Below, in pieces: positions 8,165-15,055 of a stretch of DNA of 64,000 nucleotides; position 1 is the first letter of the stretch, and every line of letters begins with the position of its first letter. A model generated the notes under the pieces. The model searched no databases. It was given only the letters and a program-made list of their open reading frames with translations, and was not told the origin of the DNA. The DNA comes from Candidatus Levybacteria bacterium RIFCSPHIGHO2_01_FULL_36_15b (lineage in GTDB: Bacteria > Patescibacteria > Microgenomatia > Levybacterales > UBA12049), in the NCBI GenBank assembly GCA_001782045.1, contig MFNK01000012.1, positions 62,001 through 126,000 of the forward strand. The letters are read 5' to 3'. The position numbers and the translations under genes are program-made.

Positions 8165-8857
8165 TTAATCCCTTGCTAAAGTAAGGCCGAACACGACTTT
8201 TGCGCCGGCTCGCTTGAGCACATTTGCAGCTTCTTTTAGGGTAGAACCGGTTGTAACAACATCATCCACAAGAAATATATTTCTGGCTTCCAGTTTCAAG
8301 CTTCTATCATCTAACTCGAATGCTTCTTTAATATTTTCTTTCCTCTCTTCTTTTGTAAGTTTAAACTGGCTTTTTGTATCTTTTAATCTTACAAGCAAGT
8401 TTTGAACGGGAATATTTAATTTTTTTGAAAGAGCAATAGATAAAATTTCTGCCTGATTATATCCTCTTTTACGAAGTTTGGAACCGTATAAAGGAACAGG
8501 AGCCATAAGCCATTCGCCATTAGCTATAAGCTTCATGAACTGCTCATTTTGAATAATACTTTCTACAAAAAGTTCTGACAAAAAAGTTTTTAAATCTGAA
8601 AGATATGGCTTATATTTAAAATTAAAAATTAGCTTTCTTGCGATTTTGTTATAAGAAATTGCGCTAAAACAGCCATCTATTGAATACCTACTTTTGCATT
8701 TGGGATGAGTAAGACTATTGTAAGTTGGTTTGTCGCAAACCAAACAAAGATTCTTTACATCAAACGAGATAAATGGAAGACAGTTTGCACAAACATAATC
8801 CCCTGATTTTGCACAATTAACACATTTTTTTGGGAAAATTAAATCAATTAAGTTCAT
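8165..8857 (-). CDS. comF: ComF-family phosphoribosyltransferase
   Basis: 230 residues. The N-terminal zinc-ribbon has paired cysteines (CVNC, CANC, then CLVC and a further Cys), followed by a phosphoribosyltransferase domain with the PRPP loop IFLVDDVVTTGSTLKEAANV near the C-terminus and the KRGYNQAEIL motif typical of ComF/GntX. ComF in Bacillus and Haemophilus is needed for uptake of single-stranded DNA during transformation. The DNA-uptake role here is inference; competence genes comEA/comEC are not in the window. It ends just upstream of the tmRNA promoter. Confidence 0.9.
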   Translation of the reverse strand: MNLIDLIFPKKCVNCAKSGDYVCANCLPFISFDVKNLCLVCDKPTYNSLTHPKCKSRYSIDGCFSAISYNKIARKLIFNFKYKPYLSDLKTFLSELFVESIIQNEQFMKLIANGEWLMAPVPLYGSKLRKRGYNQAEILSIALSKKLNIPVQNLLVRLKDTKSQFKLTKEERKENIKEAFELDDRSLKLEARNIFLVDDVVTTGSTLKEAANVLKRAGAKVVFGLTLARD

Positions 8858-8898
8858 TGATAAGTTAAATAGTAAATGGTAAATTGTAATTAGTAAAT

Positions 8899-9456
8899 AT
8901 GGTCAAGATTTTTATATTCCGCCACGGAGAAACCTACGATAATAAACACCACGACTTTTCAGGATGGAGAAATGTAGATTTGGATGAAGCTGGAATCATT
9001 GAAGCACAAAAAATAAGAGATGCGCTGCAAAACGAACACGTGTCAAAAGCTTATCAATCAGACTTACTACGCTCCCAAAGAACTCTTGAAATTGTTTTAG
9101 AAGATCATGAAAGTGTTGATGTGATAACAGACTCACGGATTAAAGAAAGAGACTACGGAGATTTAACCTCTATGTCAAAAGACGCTCTTAAACAAAAAGA
9201 CCCCGAAGATTTTGAGCTTTGGCACAGAAGCTATGAAGTCGCACCTCCAAATGGAGAAAGCATTAAAGACGTAGAAAAAAGAGTTTTGGAGTTTCTTAAT
9301 GATGAAATTCCTAAGTGGAAAGCGGGTGATGTAATTTTTATATCAGCTCATGCAAATTCAATAAGACCCCTAAGAAGATATTTTGAAAAGATTTCAATTG
9401 AAGAGATGTGCAGTTACGAAAATATCCCCGGCAAAATCTACGAATACCAAATTTAG
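8899..9456 (+). CDS. Histidine phosphatase (phosphoglycerate-mutase superfamily)
   Basis: 185 residues with the catalytic RHGE motif at the N-terminus (FIFRHGETYDN), the SDLLRSQRTLEI helix with the second Arg, and the distal ISAHANSIRPL carrying the second catalytic His. The PPNGESIKDVEKRV segment is like that of cofactor-dependent phosphoglycerate mutases, and the GWRNVDLDEAG stretch matches the PGM phosphate loop, but it is shorter than GpmA (about 250), so the substrate is not settled. The stop codon abuts the 3' end of the opposing tRNA-Ser gene. Confidence 0.85.
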   Translation: MVKIFIFRHGETYDNKHHDFSGWRNVDLDEAGIIEAQKIRDALQNEHVSKAYQSDLLRSQRTLEIVLEDHESVDVITDSRIKERDYGDLTSMSKDALKQKDPEDFELWHRSYEVAPPNGESIKDVEKRVLEFLNDEIPKWKAGDVIFISAHANSIRPLRRYFEKISIEEMCSYENIPGKIYEYQI

Positions 9457-9545
9457 CGGAGAAGGTGAGATTCGAACTCACGCGAGCTTATTCAGCTCAA
9501 GGGTTTAGCAAACCCTCGCAATGGACCATGCTATGCGACTTCTCC
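9457..9545 (-). tRNA. tRNA-Ser (anticodon GCT)
   Basis: 89 nt. Acceptor GGAGAAG pairs with CTTCTCC; discriminator G; long variable arm typical of tRNA-Ser; anticodon stem AGGGT / ACCCT around loop TTGCTAA, anticodon GCT at 9507-9509 (reads AGU/AGC). CCA is not encoded. A TATAAT on the same strand (9554-9559) lies 8 nt before the mature 5' end, so the primary leader would be about 2 nt. Confidence 0.96.
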
Positions 9546-9573
9546 TTGAAAGTATTATAATTCAGTAGGAAGC

Positions 9574-9579
9574 TAAAAT
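9574..9579 (+). promoter_or_regulatory. -10 box of the VIT-family gene, leaderless spacing
   Basis: TAAAAT ends 6 nt before the ATG at 9586. A second TATAAT lies further upstream at 9556-9561 and would give a leader with a GGAAG purine run, so two start sites are possible. Confidence 0.5.
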
Positions 9580-9585
9580 CCAGTT

Positions 9586-10299
9586 ATGGAAAATCACCCG
9601 GAACCCAAATATCATATTCAAAGCCACGAATCAAAACTTAATTGGTTAAGAGCTGCCGTTTTAGGCGCAAATGACGGTATTGTCTCAATTGCAGGCTTAG
9701 TTGTTGGAGTAGCAGGCGCAACTCAATCATCTGTGGTAATTTTAACCGCCGGAATTGCAGGAATTATTGCAGGTGCAATATCAATGGCAGCCGGTGAATA
9801 TGTTTCCGTATCAAGCTCAAAAGACACAGAAAAGGCTTTGCTTGTTAAAGAACGCTTTGAACTTGAACATTATCCAAAAGAGGAAATGGAAGAATTAAAA
9901 AATATTTATAAACACAAAGGGCTGTCGGAAAATACCGCAGCACAAGTTGCAAAAGAGCTGACAGAAAAAGATCCGATGGCTGCACACTTTGATGCCGAAC
10001 TTAGAATTGATCCTGACAATTTGATAAACCCATGGCATGCTGCAATAGCCTCTGCTGCTTCTTTTTTCCTGGGCTCTATGATTCCGCTTTTTGCAATCGC
10101 CTTACCTCCGCAGGAATTAAGAGTTCAAGTTGCATTTGTTTCTGTAATATTTGCTCTATTTTTAACAGGGACTTTAAGTGCAAAAATTGGAGGGGCAAGT
10201 ATAACAAGAGCAGTTTTAAGAGTGGTAACAGGTGGAATTTTGGCTATGGCCGTAACTTATGCAATAGGAAGAGCCTTCGGTGTATCTGGAATTATTTAG
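9586..10299 (+). CDS. VIT1/CCC1-family iron or manganese transporter
   Basis: 237 residues. The VIT signature is clear: WLRAAVLGANDGIVSIAGLV in the first helix, then GAISMAAGEYVSVSSSKDTE, a cytoplasmic metal-binding helical region rich in Glu/Lys/His (residues about 80-145), and three further membrane helices. Family members export Fe2+/Mn2+ from the cytosol in exchange for protons (into vacuoles in plants and yeast; across the plasma membrane in bacteria). The metal here cannot be told from sequence. Flanked on both sides by serine tRNA genes. Confidence 0.92.
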   Translation: MENHPEPKYHIQSHESKLNWLRAAVLGANDGIVSIAGLVVGVAGATQSSVVILTAGIAGIIAGAISMAAGEYVSVSSSKDTEKALLVKERFELEHYPKEEMEELKNIYKHKGLSENTAAQVAKELTEKDPMAAHFDAELRIDPDNLINPWHAAIASAASFFLGSMIPLFAIALPPQELRVQVAFVSVIFALFLTGTLSAKIGGASITRAVLRVVTGGILAMAVTYAIGRAFGVSGII

Positions 10300-10337
10300 T
10301 ACTTCCCGCTTATCTTTGGAAATACTCATTTTTGAGT

Positions 10338-10343
10338 TATAAT
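10338..10343 (+). promoter_or_regulatory. -10 box of tRNA-Ser(GGA)
   Basis: TATAAT lies 9 nt before the mature 5' end of the tRNA, implying a leader of about 3 nt. An ACTCA-TTTT-TGAGT hairpin just upstream may terminate transcription from the VIT gene weakly. Confidence 0.6.
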
Positions 10344-10352
10344 ATCAACCAA

Positions 10353-10440
10353 GGAGAGGTCGCATAGTTGGTCTAGTGCGTTCGCTTGGAAAGCGGATAT
10401 TGTCGTAAGGCAATCGCGGGTTCGAATCCCGCCCTCTCCG
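10353..10440 (+). tRNA. tRNA-Ser (anticodon GGA)
   Basis: 88 nt. Acceptor GGAGAGG / CCTCTCC, discriminator G, long variable arm, anticodon GGA at 10388-10390 in loop TTGGAAA (reads UCU/UCC). No encoded CCA. The start codon of the Nudix gene follows after a single nucleotide. Confidence 0.96.
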
Positions 10441-10441
10441 C

Positions 10442-10873
10442 ATGAGATATGAGTTTTCCGCAGGTGGCGTAGTCTACAAAAAAGTCCGTTCGACAAGCTC
10501 AGGATTTAAATATCTTATTCTTATTGGGCAACACTCTGGCCACAAAGGATGGGTTTTTCCAAAAGGCCTTATAGGAGACCACAAAAAGAAAGAGGGAAAA
10601 GAAGATACTGCAATAAGGGAAGTTAAAGAAGAAACAGGAGTTGAAGCAAATATAGAAAAAGCATTAACGCCTATTACCTATTGGTACGTTTGGGAAGAGG
10701 AAAAAAGAAGGAAAACAGTTTACTATTTTATAATGAAGGCAACGGGCGGAAAAATAGAAAATCATGACTGGGAAATGAGCGATGTTAAATGGGTAAACGT
10801 TGAAAAAGTCGAAGACACACTAACTTATCCCTCCGATAAAAAAGTCTGGGAAGAAGCCCGAAAACTGCTATAA
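10442..10873 (+). CDS. Nudix hydrolase (Ap4A/MutT type)
   Basis: 143 residues. The full Nudix box fits GX5EX7REUXEEXGU: G, DHKKK, E, GKEDTAI, REVKEETGV. The N-terminus MRYEFSAGGVVYKK and GWVFPKGLIGDHK resemble bacterial Ap4A hydrolase-like Nudix enzymes that clear dinucleoside polyphosphates. Residues about 15-21 (VRSTSSGF) come from a REP-like element (10485-10504) inserted in frame between the first two strands, where related proteins have a short turn. The ATG is 1 nt after tRNA-Ser(GGA), so processing of the tRNA 3' end would itself create a leaderless mRNA. It is followed at once by the next tRNA-Ser. Confidence 0.92.
   Translation: MRYEFSAGGVVYKKVRSTSSGFKYLILIGQHSGHKGWVFPKGLIGDHKKKEGKEDTAIREVKEETGVEANIEKALTPITYWYVWEEEKRRKTVYYFIMKATGGKIENHDWEMSDVKWVNVEKVEDTLTYPSDKKVWEEARKLL
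10485..10504. repeat. REP-like element inside the Nudix gene
   Basis: Core GTTCGACAAGCTCA at 10488-10501, flanked by TCC / GGA (pairing extends to AAGTCC / GGATTT with one G.T). It is translated in frame as part of VRSTSSGF without disrupting the gene. Confidence 0.6.
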
Positions 10874-10874
10874 T
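10869..10874 (+). promoter_or_regulatory. Extended -10 of tRNA-Ser(TGA)
   Basis: TGCTATAAT overlaps the Nudix stop codon and ends 8 nt before the mature tRNA 5' end. Confidence 0.6.
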
Positions 10875-10882
10875 AAGCACGA

Positions 10883-10966
10883 GGAAGGTTGGCCGAGCGG
10901 TTCATGGCGCTGGTTTTGAAAACCAGTGAGCGAAAGCTCTCAGAGGTTCGAATCCTCTACCTTCCG
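10883..10966 (+). tRNA. tRNA-Ser (anticodon TGA)
   Basis: 84 nt. Acceptor GGAAGGT / ACCTTCC, discriminator G, anticodon stem CTGGT / ACCAG around TTTGAAA, anticodon TGA at 10917-10919 (reads UCA), long variable arm (GAGCGAAAGCTC hairpin). No encoded CCA. Confidence 0.97.
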
Positions 10967-10974
10967 CAGGTTTC

Positions 10975-11003
10975 TTGACTTATTCTTCAATCTCTCTTAA
11001 AGT
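10975..11003 (+). promoter_or_regulatory. Sigma-70 promoter with leaderless spacing
   Basis: TTGACT, 17 nt, TAAAGT, then exactly 6 nt (TAAGTT) to the ATG at 11010. The -35 box and ideal spacer support the -10 call independently of its distance to the start codon. Confidence 0.75.
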
Positions 11004-11009
11004 TAAGTT

Positions 11010-11528
11010 ATGCCCGAACACCATAAAACTCATAACGTTAACGATGTAAAAACACTTTTCGAATGGAAATCCCCCGGTCGGCCATTTAAGAAAAGGGGGA
11101 AACAATATTATCTAACTGCACTTTTAATTATGCTTTTTGTAGAGGTAATTCTTTTTCTTTTTTCCCAGTATCTTTTAATGGTGGTAGTTGTAGCTTTGGT
11201 TTTTGTCGCTTTTGCGCTTGCTTATGTTCCCCCAAAAAATTTCTATTATAAAATTTCATCAGAGGGAGTAATGGTAGAAGATAGATTTTTCTTATGGAAA
11301 GAGCTTTATGATTTTTATTTTAGAGAAAGTGAAAATCTGGAAACTTTGCATATAAGAACCGAGTCTTTTATTCCCGGAGAGCTGATTTTAACTTTTCATG
11401 AAAGCGACAAAGATAAAATTAAGCAAGCACTTCTTCCATATCTTGAATTTAGGGAATATATTAAACCGACCTTTGTAGACAAAGCAGCAAACTGGTTAAC
11501 TAAAAACTTCCCTCTTGAGAATAAGTAA
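11010..11528 (+). CDS. Two-helix membrane protein with cytoplasmic PH-like C-domain, unknown function
   Basis: 172 residues. A His-rich N-terminus (MPEHHKTHNVND) precedes two closely spaced membrane helices (about 32-53 and 55-75), then a soluble domain of about 95 residues with alternating strands (FYYKISSEGVMVEDRFFLW, LETLHIRTESF, GELILTFHESD) and a final amphipathic helix. The strand pattern resembles bacterial PH-like membrane proteins, but I do not recognise a named family. Stands alone between tRNA genes with its own promoter. Confidence 0.7.
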   Translation: MPEHHKTHNVNDVKTLFEWKSPGRPFKKRGKQYYLTALLIMLFVEVILFLFSQYLLMVVVVALVFVAFALAYVPPKNFYYKISSEGVMVEDRFFLWKELYDFYFRESENLETLHIRTESFIPGELILTFHESDKDKIKQALLPYLEFREYIKPTFVDKAANWLTKNFPLENK

Positions 11529-11545
11529 ATTTGGCCTCAATTTGC

Positions 11546-11551
11546 TATAAT
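11546..11551 (+). promoter_or_regulatory. Extended -10 of the tRNA-Arg/tRNA-Ser pair
   Basis: TGCTATAAT ends 10 nt before tRNA-Arg. The two tRNAs are 4 nt apart and are probably one transcript. Confidence 0.6.
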
Positions 11552-11561
11552 TACTCAGCGA

Positions 11562-11634
11562 GTGCCCGTAGTTCAATGGATAGAACGCCCGGTTGCGGAC
11601 CAGGTGGTTGGAGGTTCGATTCCTCTCGGGCACG
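11562..11634 (+). tRNA. tRNA-Arg (anticodon GCG)
   Basis: 73 nt. Acceptor GTGCCCG / CGGGCAC, discriminator G. Anticodon loop TTGCGGA gives GCG at 11595-11597, read between stem strands CCCGG and CCAGG; this stem has a C.A mismatch at its third pair (29-41). Most bacteria read CGN with ACG edited to ICG, so GCG is unusual. No encoded CCA. Confidence 0.93.
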
Positions 11635-11638
11635 CAAA

Positions 11639-11723
11639 GGAGGGTTCGCATAGCGGCCAATTGCACGAGTTTCGAAAACTCGAGGGAGCAATCCCTGCGC
11701 AGGTTCAAATCCTGCACCCTCCG
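11639..11723 (+). tRNA. tRNA-Ser (anticodon CGA)
   Basis: 85 nt. Acceptor GGAGGGT / ACCCTCC, discriminator G, anticodon stem CGAGT / ACTCG around TTCGAAA, anticodon CGA at 11673-11675 (reads UCG), long variable arm. No encoded CCA. Completes the serine set within 2.3 kb. Confidence 0.96.
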
Positions 11724-11732
11724 CCACAATTC

Positions 11733-11760
11733 TTGACTTCTTAGAAATTTAAGGTATTAT
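11733..11760 (+). promoter_or_regulatory. Promoter of the M23-like lipoprotein
   Basis: TTGACT, 16 nt, TATTAT, then 7 nt to the ATG at 11768. A leader of about 1 nt is predicted. Confidence 0.7.
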
Positions 11761-11767
11761 TCTTTCA

Positions 11768-13174
11768 ATGGAAAAAGAAGGGAGACGAAGCCACAAAAAA
11801 CTCAGAGGAATTTCTGCCACAATAGCTTCTCTTCTTGTTGCCGCCTGTGCGCCTTCTGGCGGAAGTATTCCACGGCCATCAGGCGAAGTTTTGGGAACCT
11901 CAGATCAAAATACAATTGAAATGGGATGGCCAATAGACAGAACAAAACCCCAAAGGCTAAATGGAGCCGCTCATAATTATAATAAAGCTCCACAGATAGA
12001 TATGACAGCTTTTCCGGACATAATAAGAAACGAGCTGGATCTAAGCAATCTAAATCCTGTAAGTTGTATAGATAATCCAAATGCAACAATGGATTTTGAC
12101 ACCATTGCATCAAGAAGTGGTACGGTAGTTTCAGTTGGAGGAGATTTTAGTATTATTAAAATAAAAGACGATCTAGGCTTTTTTGAACAATATACTCACT
12201 TAGACGGTATAGGTGTTGAAAAGAATAAACACGTAGATCAAGGCGACGTAATCGCACGAAAACTCAAATGTACTCCAAATGACACAGGGCTTCATATGGA
12301 CTTTGCGGTTTCAGATGCAACCGGAACGGGAGTAGATATGGAAAGAGTTGTATTTGTTGACGCTTTAGGAGGAAGGACAAGAAATACTAAAGCTCCAACA
12401 AATTATGATGGAACAATGATTCTGCCCGACAATACAATTGTTACGGCGGACAAAAGGGTTTGTCAGACAAGTGCAGATTGCAAAGGAATAATAAATATCA
12501 TTCCTCCTTTAAGTGGTACTGCAATAGAAACCCAAGCGCCGGAAACGACCGAAGAATTGATGGACATATATCTCAAGCCTGAAAATTTTAGTGATATTAA
12601 TCAGCAATTTATGGTTAGAGGTTTTAGATTTTGGCTGGAAACATATACGGCTAAAAAGGGGGAAACAGAGTTAGCAGAGCCTGACCCAGACTATGATTAT
12701 AAAGGTAGTTACGTTCAGATTGAAACTAACGCAGATGAATGGATCAAAGATGCATCTAGAGTTTTATCGGCACCTCTTCTGCAACCAGACGGTTGGGGAA
12801 TCACAACTGCAGAAGATATAGATACTGTCTTCAAAGCTCACTGTACATGGAGTGGGCAAGAGGAAAAAGAAACATGGGTAGAGATGAAGGGATTCCAACC
12901 TCGAACCTGGGCTATTACTGATTTTACAGCTGCTCAAATAGAAAATGGTTTGGAAAGACTACAATCTTTCCACTTTACCGCCATATATAGATTTAGGGAA
13001 AACGATGAAGAGTGGTCTGAGTGGAAAGAATACGAAGGCGAATATAGGCCTTACCAATGGAGAATAAAAAACGGAGAGTTAATCATGGAAACATCAGATA
13101 ACGACAGCCAAATGGGACTATCCCACCCACAAAACGAATATAATGACCCCGCCAAAGAAGAACCATTCTGCTAA
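11768..13174 (+). CDS. Lipoprotein with degenerate M23 (LytM) peptidase fold
   Basis: 468 residues. N-terminal lipoprotein signal: basic start, hydrophobic stretch and lipobox LLVAAC, so it is probably anchored on the outer face of the membrane. Residues about 95-200 follow the M23 fold: ASRSGTVVSVGGDFSIIKI, EQYTHLDGIGV, HVDQGDVIARK and GLHMDFAV. Active M23 enzymes have H-x3-D and H-x-H; here the first reads APQID (no His in place) and the second HMD (second His replaced by Asp), so zinc binding is probably lost or altered. The C-terminal half (about 250-468) is unrecognised, with Trp-rich segments. It opens the type IV secretion-like locus, where M23-like proteins usually loosen peptidoglycan for the channel; a purely structural role is my inference. 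Confidence 0.72.
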   Translation: MEKEGRRSHKKLRGISATIASLLVAACAPSGGSIPRPSGEVLGTSDQNTIEMGWPIDRTKPQRLNGAAHNYNKAPQIDMTAFPDIIRNELDLSNLNPVSCIDNPNATMDFDTIASRSGTVVSVGGDFSIIKIKDDLGFFEQYTHLDGIGVEKNKHVDQGDVIARKLKCTPNDTGLHMDFAVSDATGTGVDMERVVFVDALGGRTRNTKAPTNYDGTMILPDNTIVTADKRVCQTSADCKGIINIIPPLSGTAIETQAPETTEELMDIYLKPENFSDINQQFMVRGFRFWLETYTAKKGETELAEPDPDYDYKGSYVQIETNADEWIKDASRVLSAPLLQPDGWGITTAEDIDTVFKAHCTWSGQEEKETWVEMKGFQPRTWAITDFTAAQIENGLERLQSFHFTAIYRFRENDEEWSEWKEYEGEYRPYQWRIKNGELIMETSDNDSQMGLSHPQNEYNDPAKEEPFC

Positions 13175-13227
13175 ACCCTGTAAAATAATTTGCTCACAAA
13201 TTGCCTTAAGCATTTAACAGGGTAAAC

Positions 13228-13256
13228 TTGACAGGAGACTGAATTTATCTCAAACT
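13228..13256 (+). promoter_or_regulatory. Candidate promoter of the VirB6-like gene
   Basis: Consensus TTGACA, 17 nt, CAAACT (weak -10), 8 nt to the ATG at 13265. An ACCCTGT / ACAGGGT inverted repeat spans 13177-13222 just upstream, with a large loop; its role is not clear. Confidence 0.5.
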
Positions 13257-13264
13257 GATACTAG

Positions 13265-15055
13265 ATGAGAAAAATCCTGTCCGCCTTATTGCTTGTCTTC
13301 TCTTTATTTTTGCTTTTATCGGTTAAGCCCTCTTTTGCCCAGTATCAGCAAAATTATACAGCTCCAAATGTAAACTCCGATGTTGTCCAAAACCAGCATA
13401 CTTGGGTGCAAAGCATAATGCTTGAATCTATGTCTGCACTTTCCTGCCAATTAACCGGGGTGGATCCATTAAGTGCAAATAATAAATGCTTGGGATTCGA
13501 TACCAAAACAGGAAAATTAGGATACGTTGATGGAAACGGCGGGCTTGTTGGTTTTGCAAGCAGCGCTATTGGACAACTGTATATCATGCCTGTTCATACT
13601 GCAGATTATGTAAGACATTTGGCAGGAAACTTCGGTTTTGCAAAAAATAGTTATGCTGCTAATGCAGATTTGGGATTCGATAGTTTAACACCATTGCAAC
13701 CTTTATGGTCAACGTTTAGAAATTTTGTTTACGCCGCGTTTATTGTTATTTTCCTTATTCTTGGCGTTGCGATAATGTTTAGGGTAAAAATTGACCCTAG
13801 AACTGTAATGACTCTGCAAAATCAAATACCAAGAATCATTATTGGTATAATTTTAGTTACCTTCTCTCTTGCAATAGCAGGACTTCTAATAGATTTAATG
13901 TATGTATCTTGTTATCTTGCAGTTAATATATTTATGCAAGCCGAGCCGGGGCTTTTCAAAGAAACCGCTGGAACAATTGTCGGTTCAACCAATCCGTTCG
14001 ATGGGTTATATAATACTTTAAGCTCAACGTATGCCTTACCAGATATCACACAAAATGCAGCGGGAACCATAGGAGGACATCTGGGAGATTTGTTTGATAA
14101 TGTAATGGGTAGAGGCATCGTGGGCTTGCTCGGTGGGATATTTGGAATAATAATTGGTGGAACAGTAGGAAATTTGCAAGTTTTTGGTACAGGGGGCGCC
14201 GGAATTGGCGCTCTTATTGGTGGGGCTGCAGGATCTATATTTGGAGCAGCATTCGCGCCCCAAGTAATGGGAACGGTAATTTCTATGATAGCTTTTCTTG
14301 TAATTGCAGTTGCAGTCATTGCTTCTTTGTTTAGGCTCTGGTTTCAACTTATATTAGCCTACATAGGAATATTAATAGATATCGTCTTTGCTCCATTTTG
14401 GATTGTCGCGGGACTTATTCCGGGAAGTAAAATTAACTTTAGTTCGTGGATAAGAAATTTAGCAGCAAACCTTGCAGCATTTCCGGCTGTACTTATTTTA
14501 TTTATGCTGGCAAAAATATTTATTTATGAATTCGGCAAGGGTGACTCAGCTACATATTTTACGCCCCCTCTAATTGGAAATCCTGCAAATTCAATCCAGT
14601 TGGGATCAATTATTGCCTTGGGTCTTATTCTTATTTCACCTTCTGTTGTTAAAATGATGAAAACAGTTTTCGGCGCACCGCAAGCTGGTTTTGGACCAGT
14701 GTTTGAAGGTTTAACTACTGGATTTGGAATTATCGCAACGCCTACCAGAAAACTTACGGGGTCGTTATTTGGCAAAAATCCATATACGGGTGCCCCTAGG
14801 GCTGGAAGTCGAATTCTGGGTACGTTTATGCGAACTAAAGTTGGAGGCGCAGCGGGAGCATGGGCACAATTACTTACTGGTGGAGGAAGACAAGGTGCAG
14901 GACATTTAACGCCACAGAGACTTAGAAATTGGAGGACTGCAAGAAGAAACAGGGGTGGAGCCGCAAATCAACAACCACCTGCTCCTCAAAATAATATACC
15001 TGATAATACCGCGACCATCCAGGGTCAGGACGACACCGAGGGAACAACTAGCTAG
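13265..15055 (+). CDS. VirB6/TrbL-like polytopic membrane protein
   Basis: 596 residues. Signal peptide (MRKILSALLLVFSLFLLL to SFAQ), a periplasmic/extracellular N-domain of about 130 residues, then about six membrane helices (VYAAFIVIFLILGVAIMF, RIIIGIILVTFSLAIAGLLI, and four more) with a Gly-rich central part (about residues 265-330, many GG and GxxxG). The C-terminal 110 residues are soluble, basic and Gln/Pro-rich. Topology and context match the inner-membrane channel component VirB6/TrbL of type IV secretion systems. Similarity is structural rather than by a strong motif. Its 3' end overlaps the convergent 1248-residue gene by 4 bp. Confidence 0.75.
   Translation: MRKILSALLLVFSLFLLLSVKPSFAQYQQNYTAPNVNSDVVQNQHTWVQSIMLESMSALSCQLTGVDPLSANNKCLGFDTKTGKLGYVDGNGGLVGFASSAIGQLYIMPVHTADYVRHLAGNFGFAKNSYAANADLGFDSLTPLQPLWSTFRNFVYAAFIVIFLILGVAIMFRVKIDPRTVMTLQNQIPRIIIGIILVTFSLAIAGLLIDLMYVSCYLAVNIFMQAEPGLFKETAGTIVGSTNPFDGLYNTLSSTYALPDITQNAAGTIGGHLGDLFDNVMGRGIVGLLGGIFGIIIGGTVGNLQVFGTGGAGIGALIGGAAGSIFGAAFAPQVMGTVISMIAFLVIAVAVIASLFRLWFQLILAYIGILIDIVFAPFWIVAGLIPGSKINFSSWIRNLAANLAAFPAVLILFMLAKIFIYEFGKGDSATYFTPPLIGNPANSIQLGSIIALGLILISPSVVKMMKTVFGAPQAGFGPVFEGLTTGFGIIATPTRKLTGSLFGKNPYTGAPRAGSRILGTFMRTKVGGAAGAWAQLLTGGGRQGAGHLTPQRLRNWRTARRNRGGAANQQPPAPQNNIPDNTATIQGQDDTEGTTS

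Noticed and set aside
11496..11744. Open frames on both strands of 60-77 codons across the tRNA-Arg/tRNA-Ser pair
   Set aside because: They are made of tRNA sequence and read through both tRNA genes; no start signal.
13177..13222. Terminator between the M23-like and VirB6-like genes (ACCCTGT ... ACAGGGT)
   Set aside because: The loop is over 30 nt and no T run follows, so it does not meet terminator criteria.
13912..14347. Two long minus-strand frames (103-135 codons) inside the VirB6-like gene
   Set aside because: They are shadows of a Gly/Ala-rich region whose reverse strand has few stops; products are Pro-rich without domain character.
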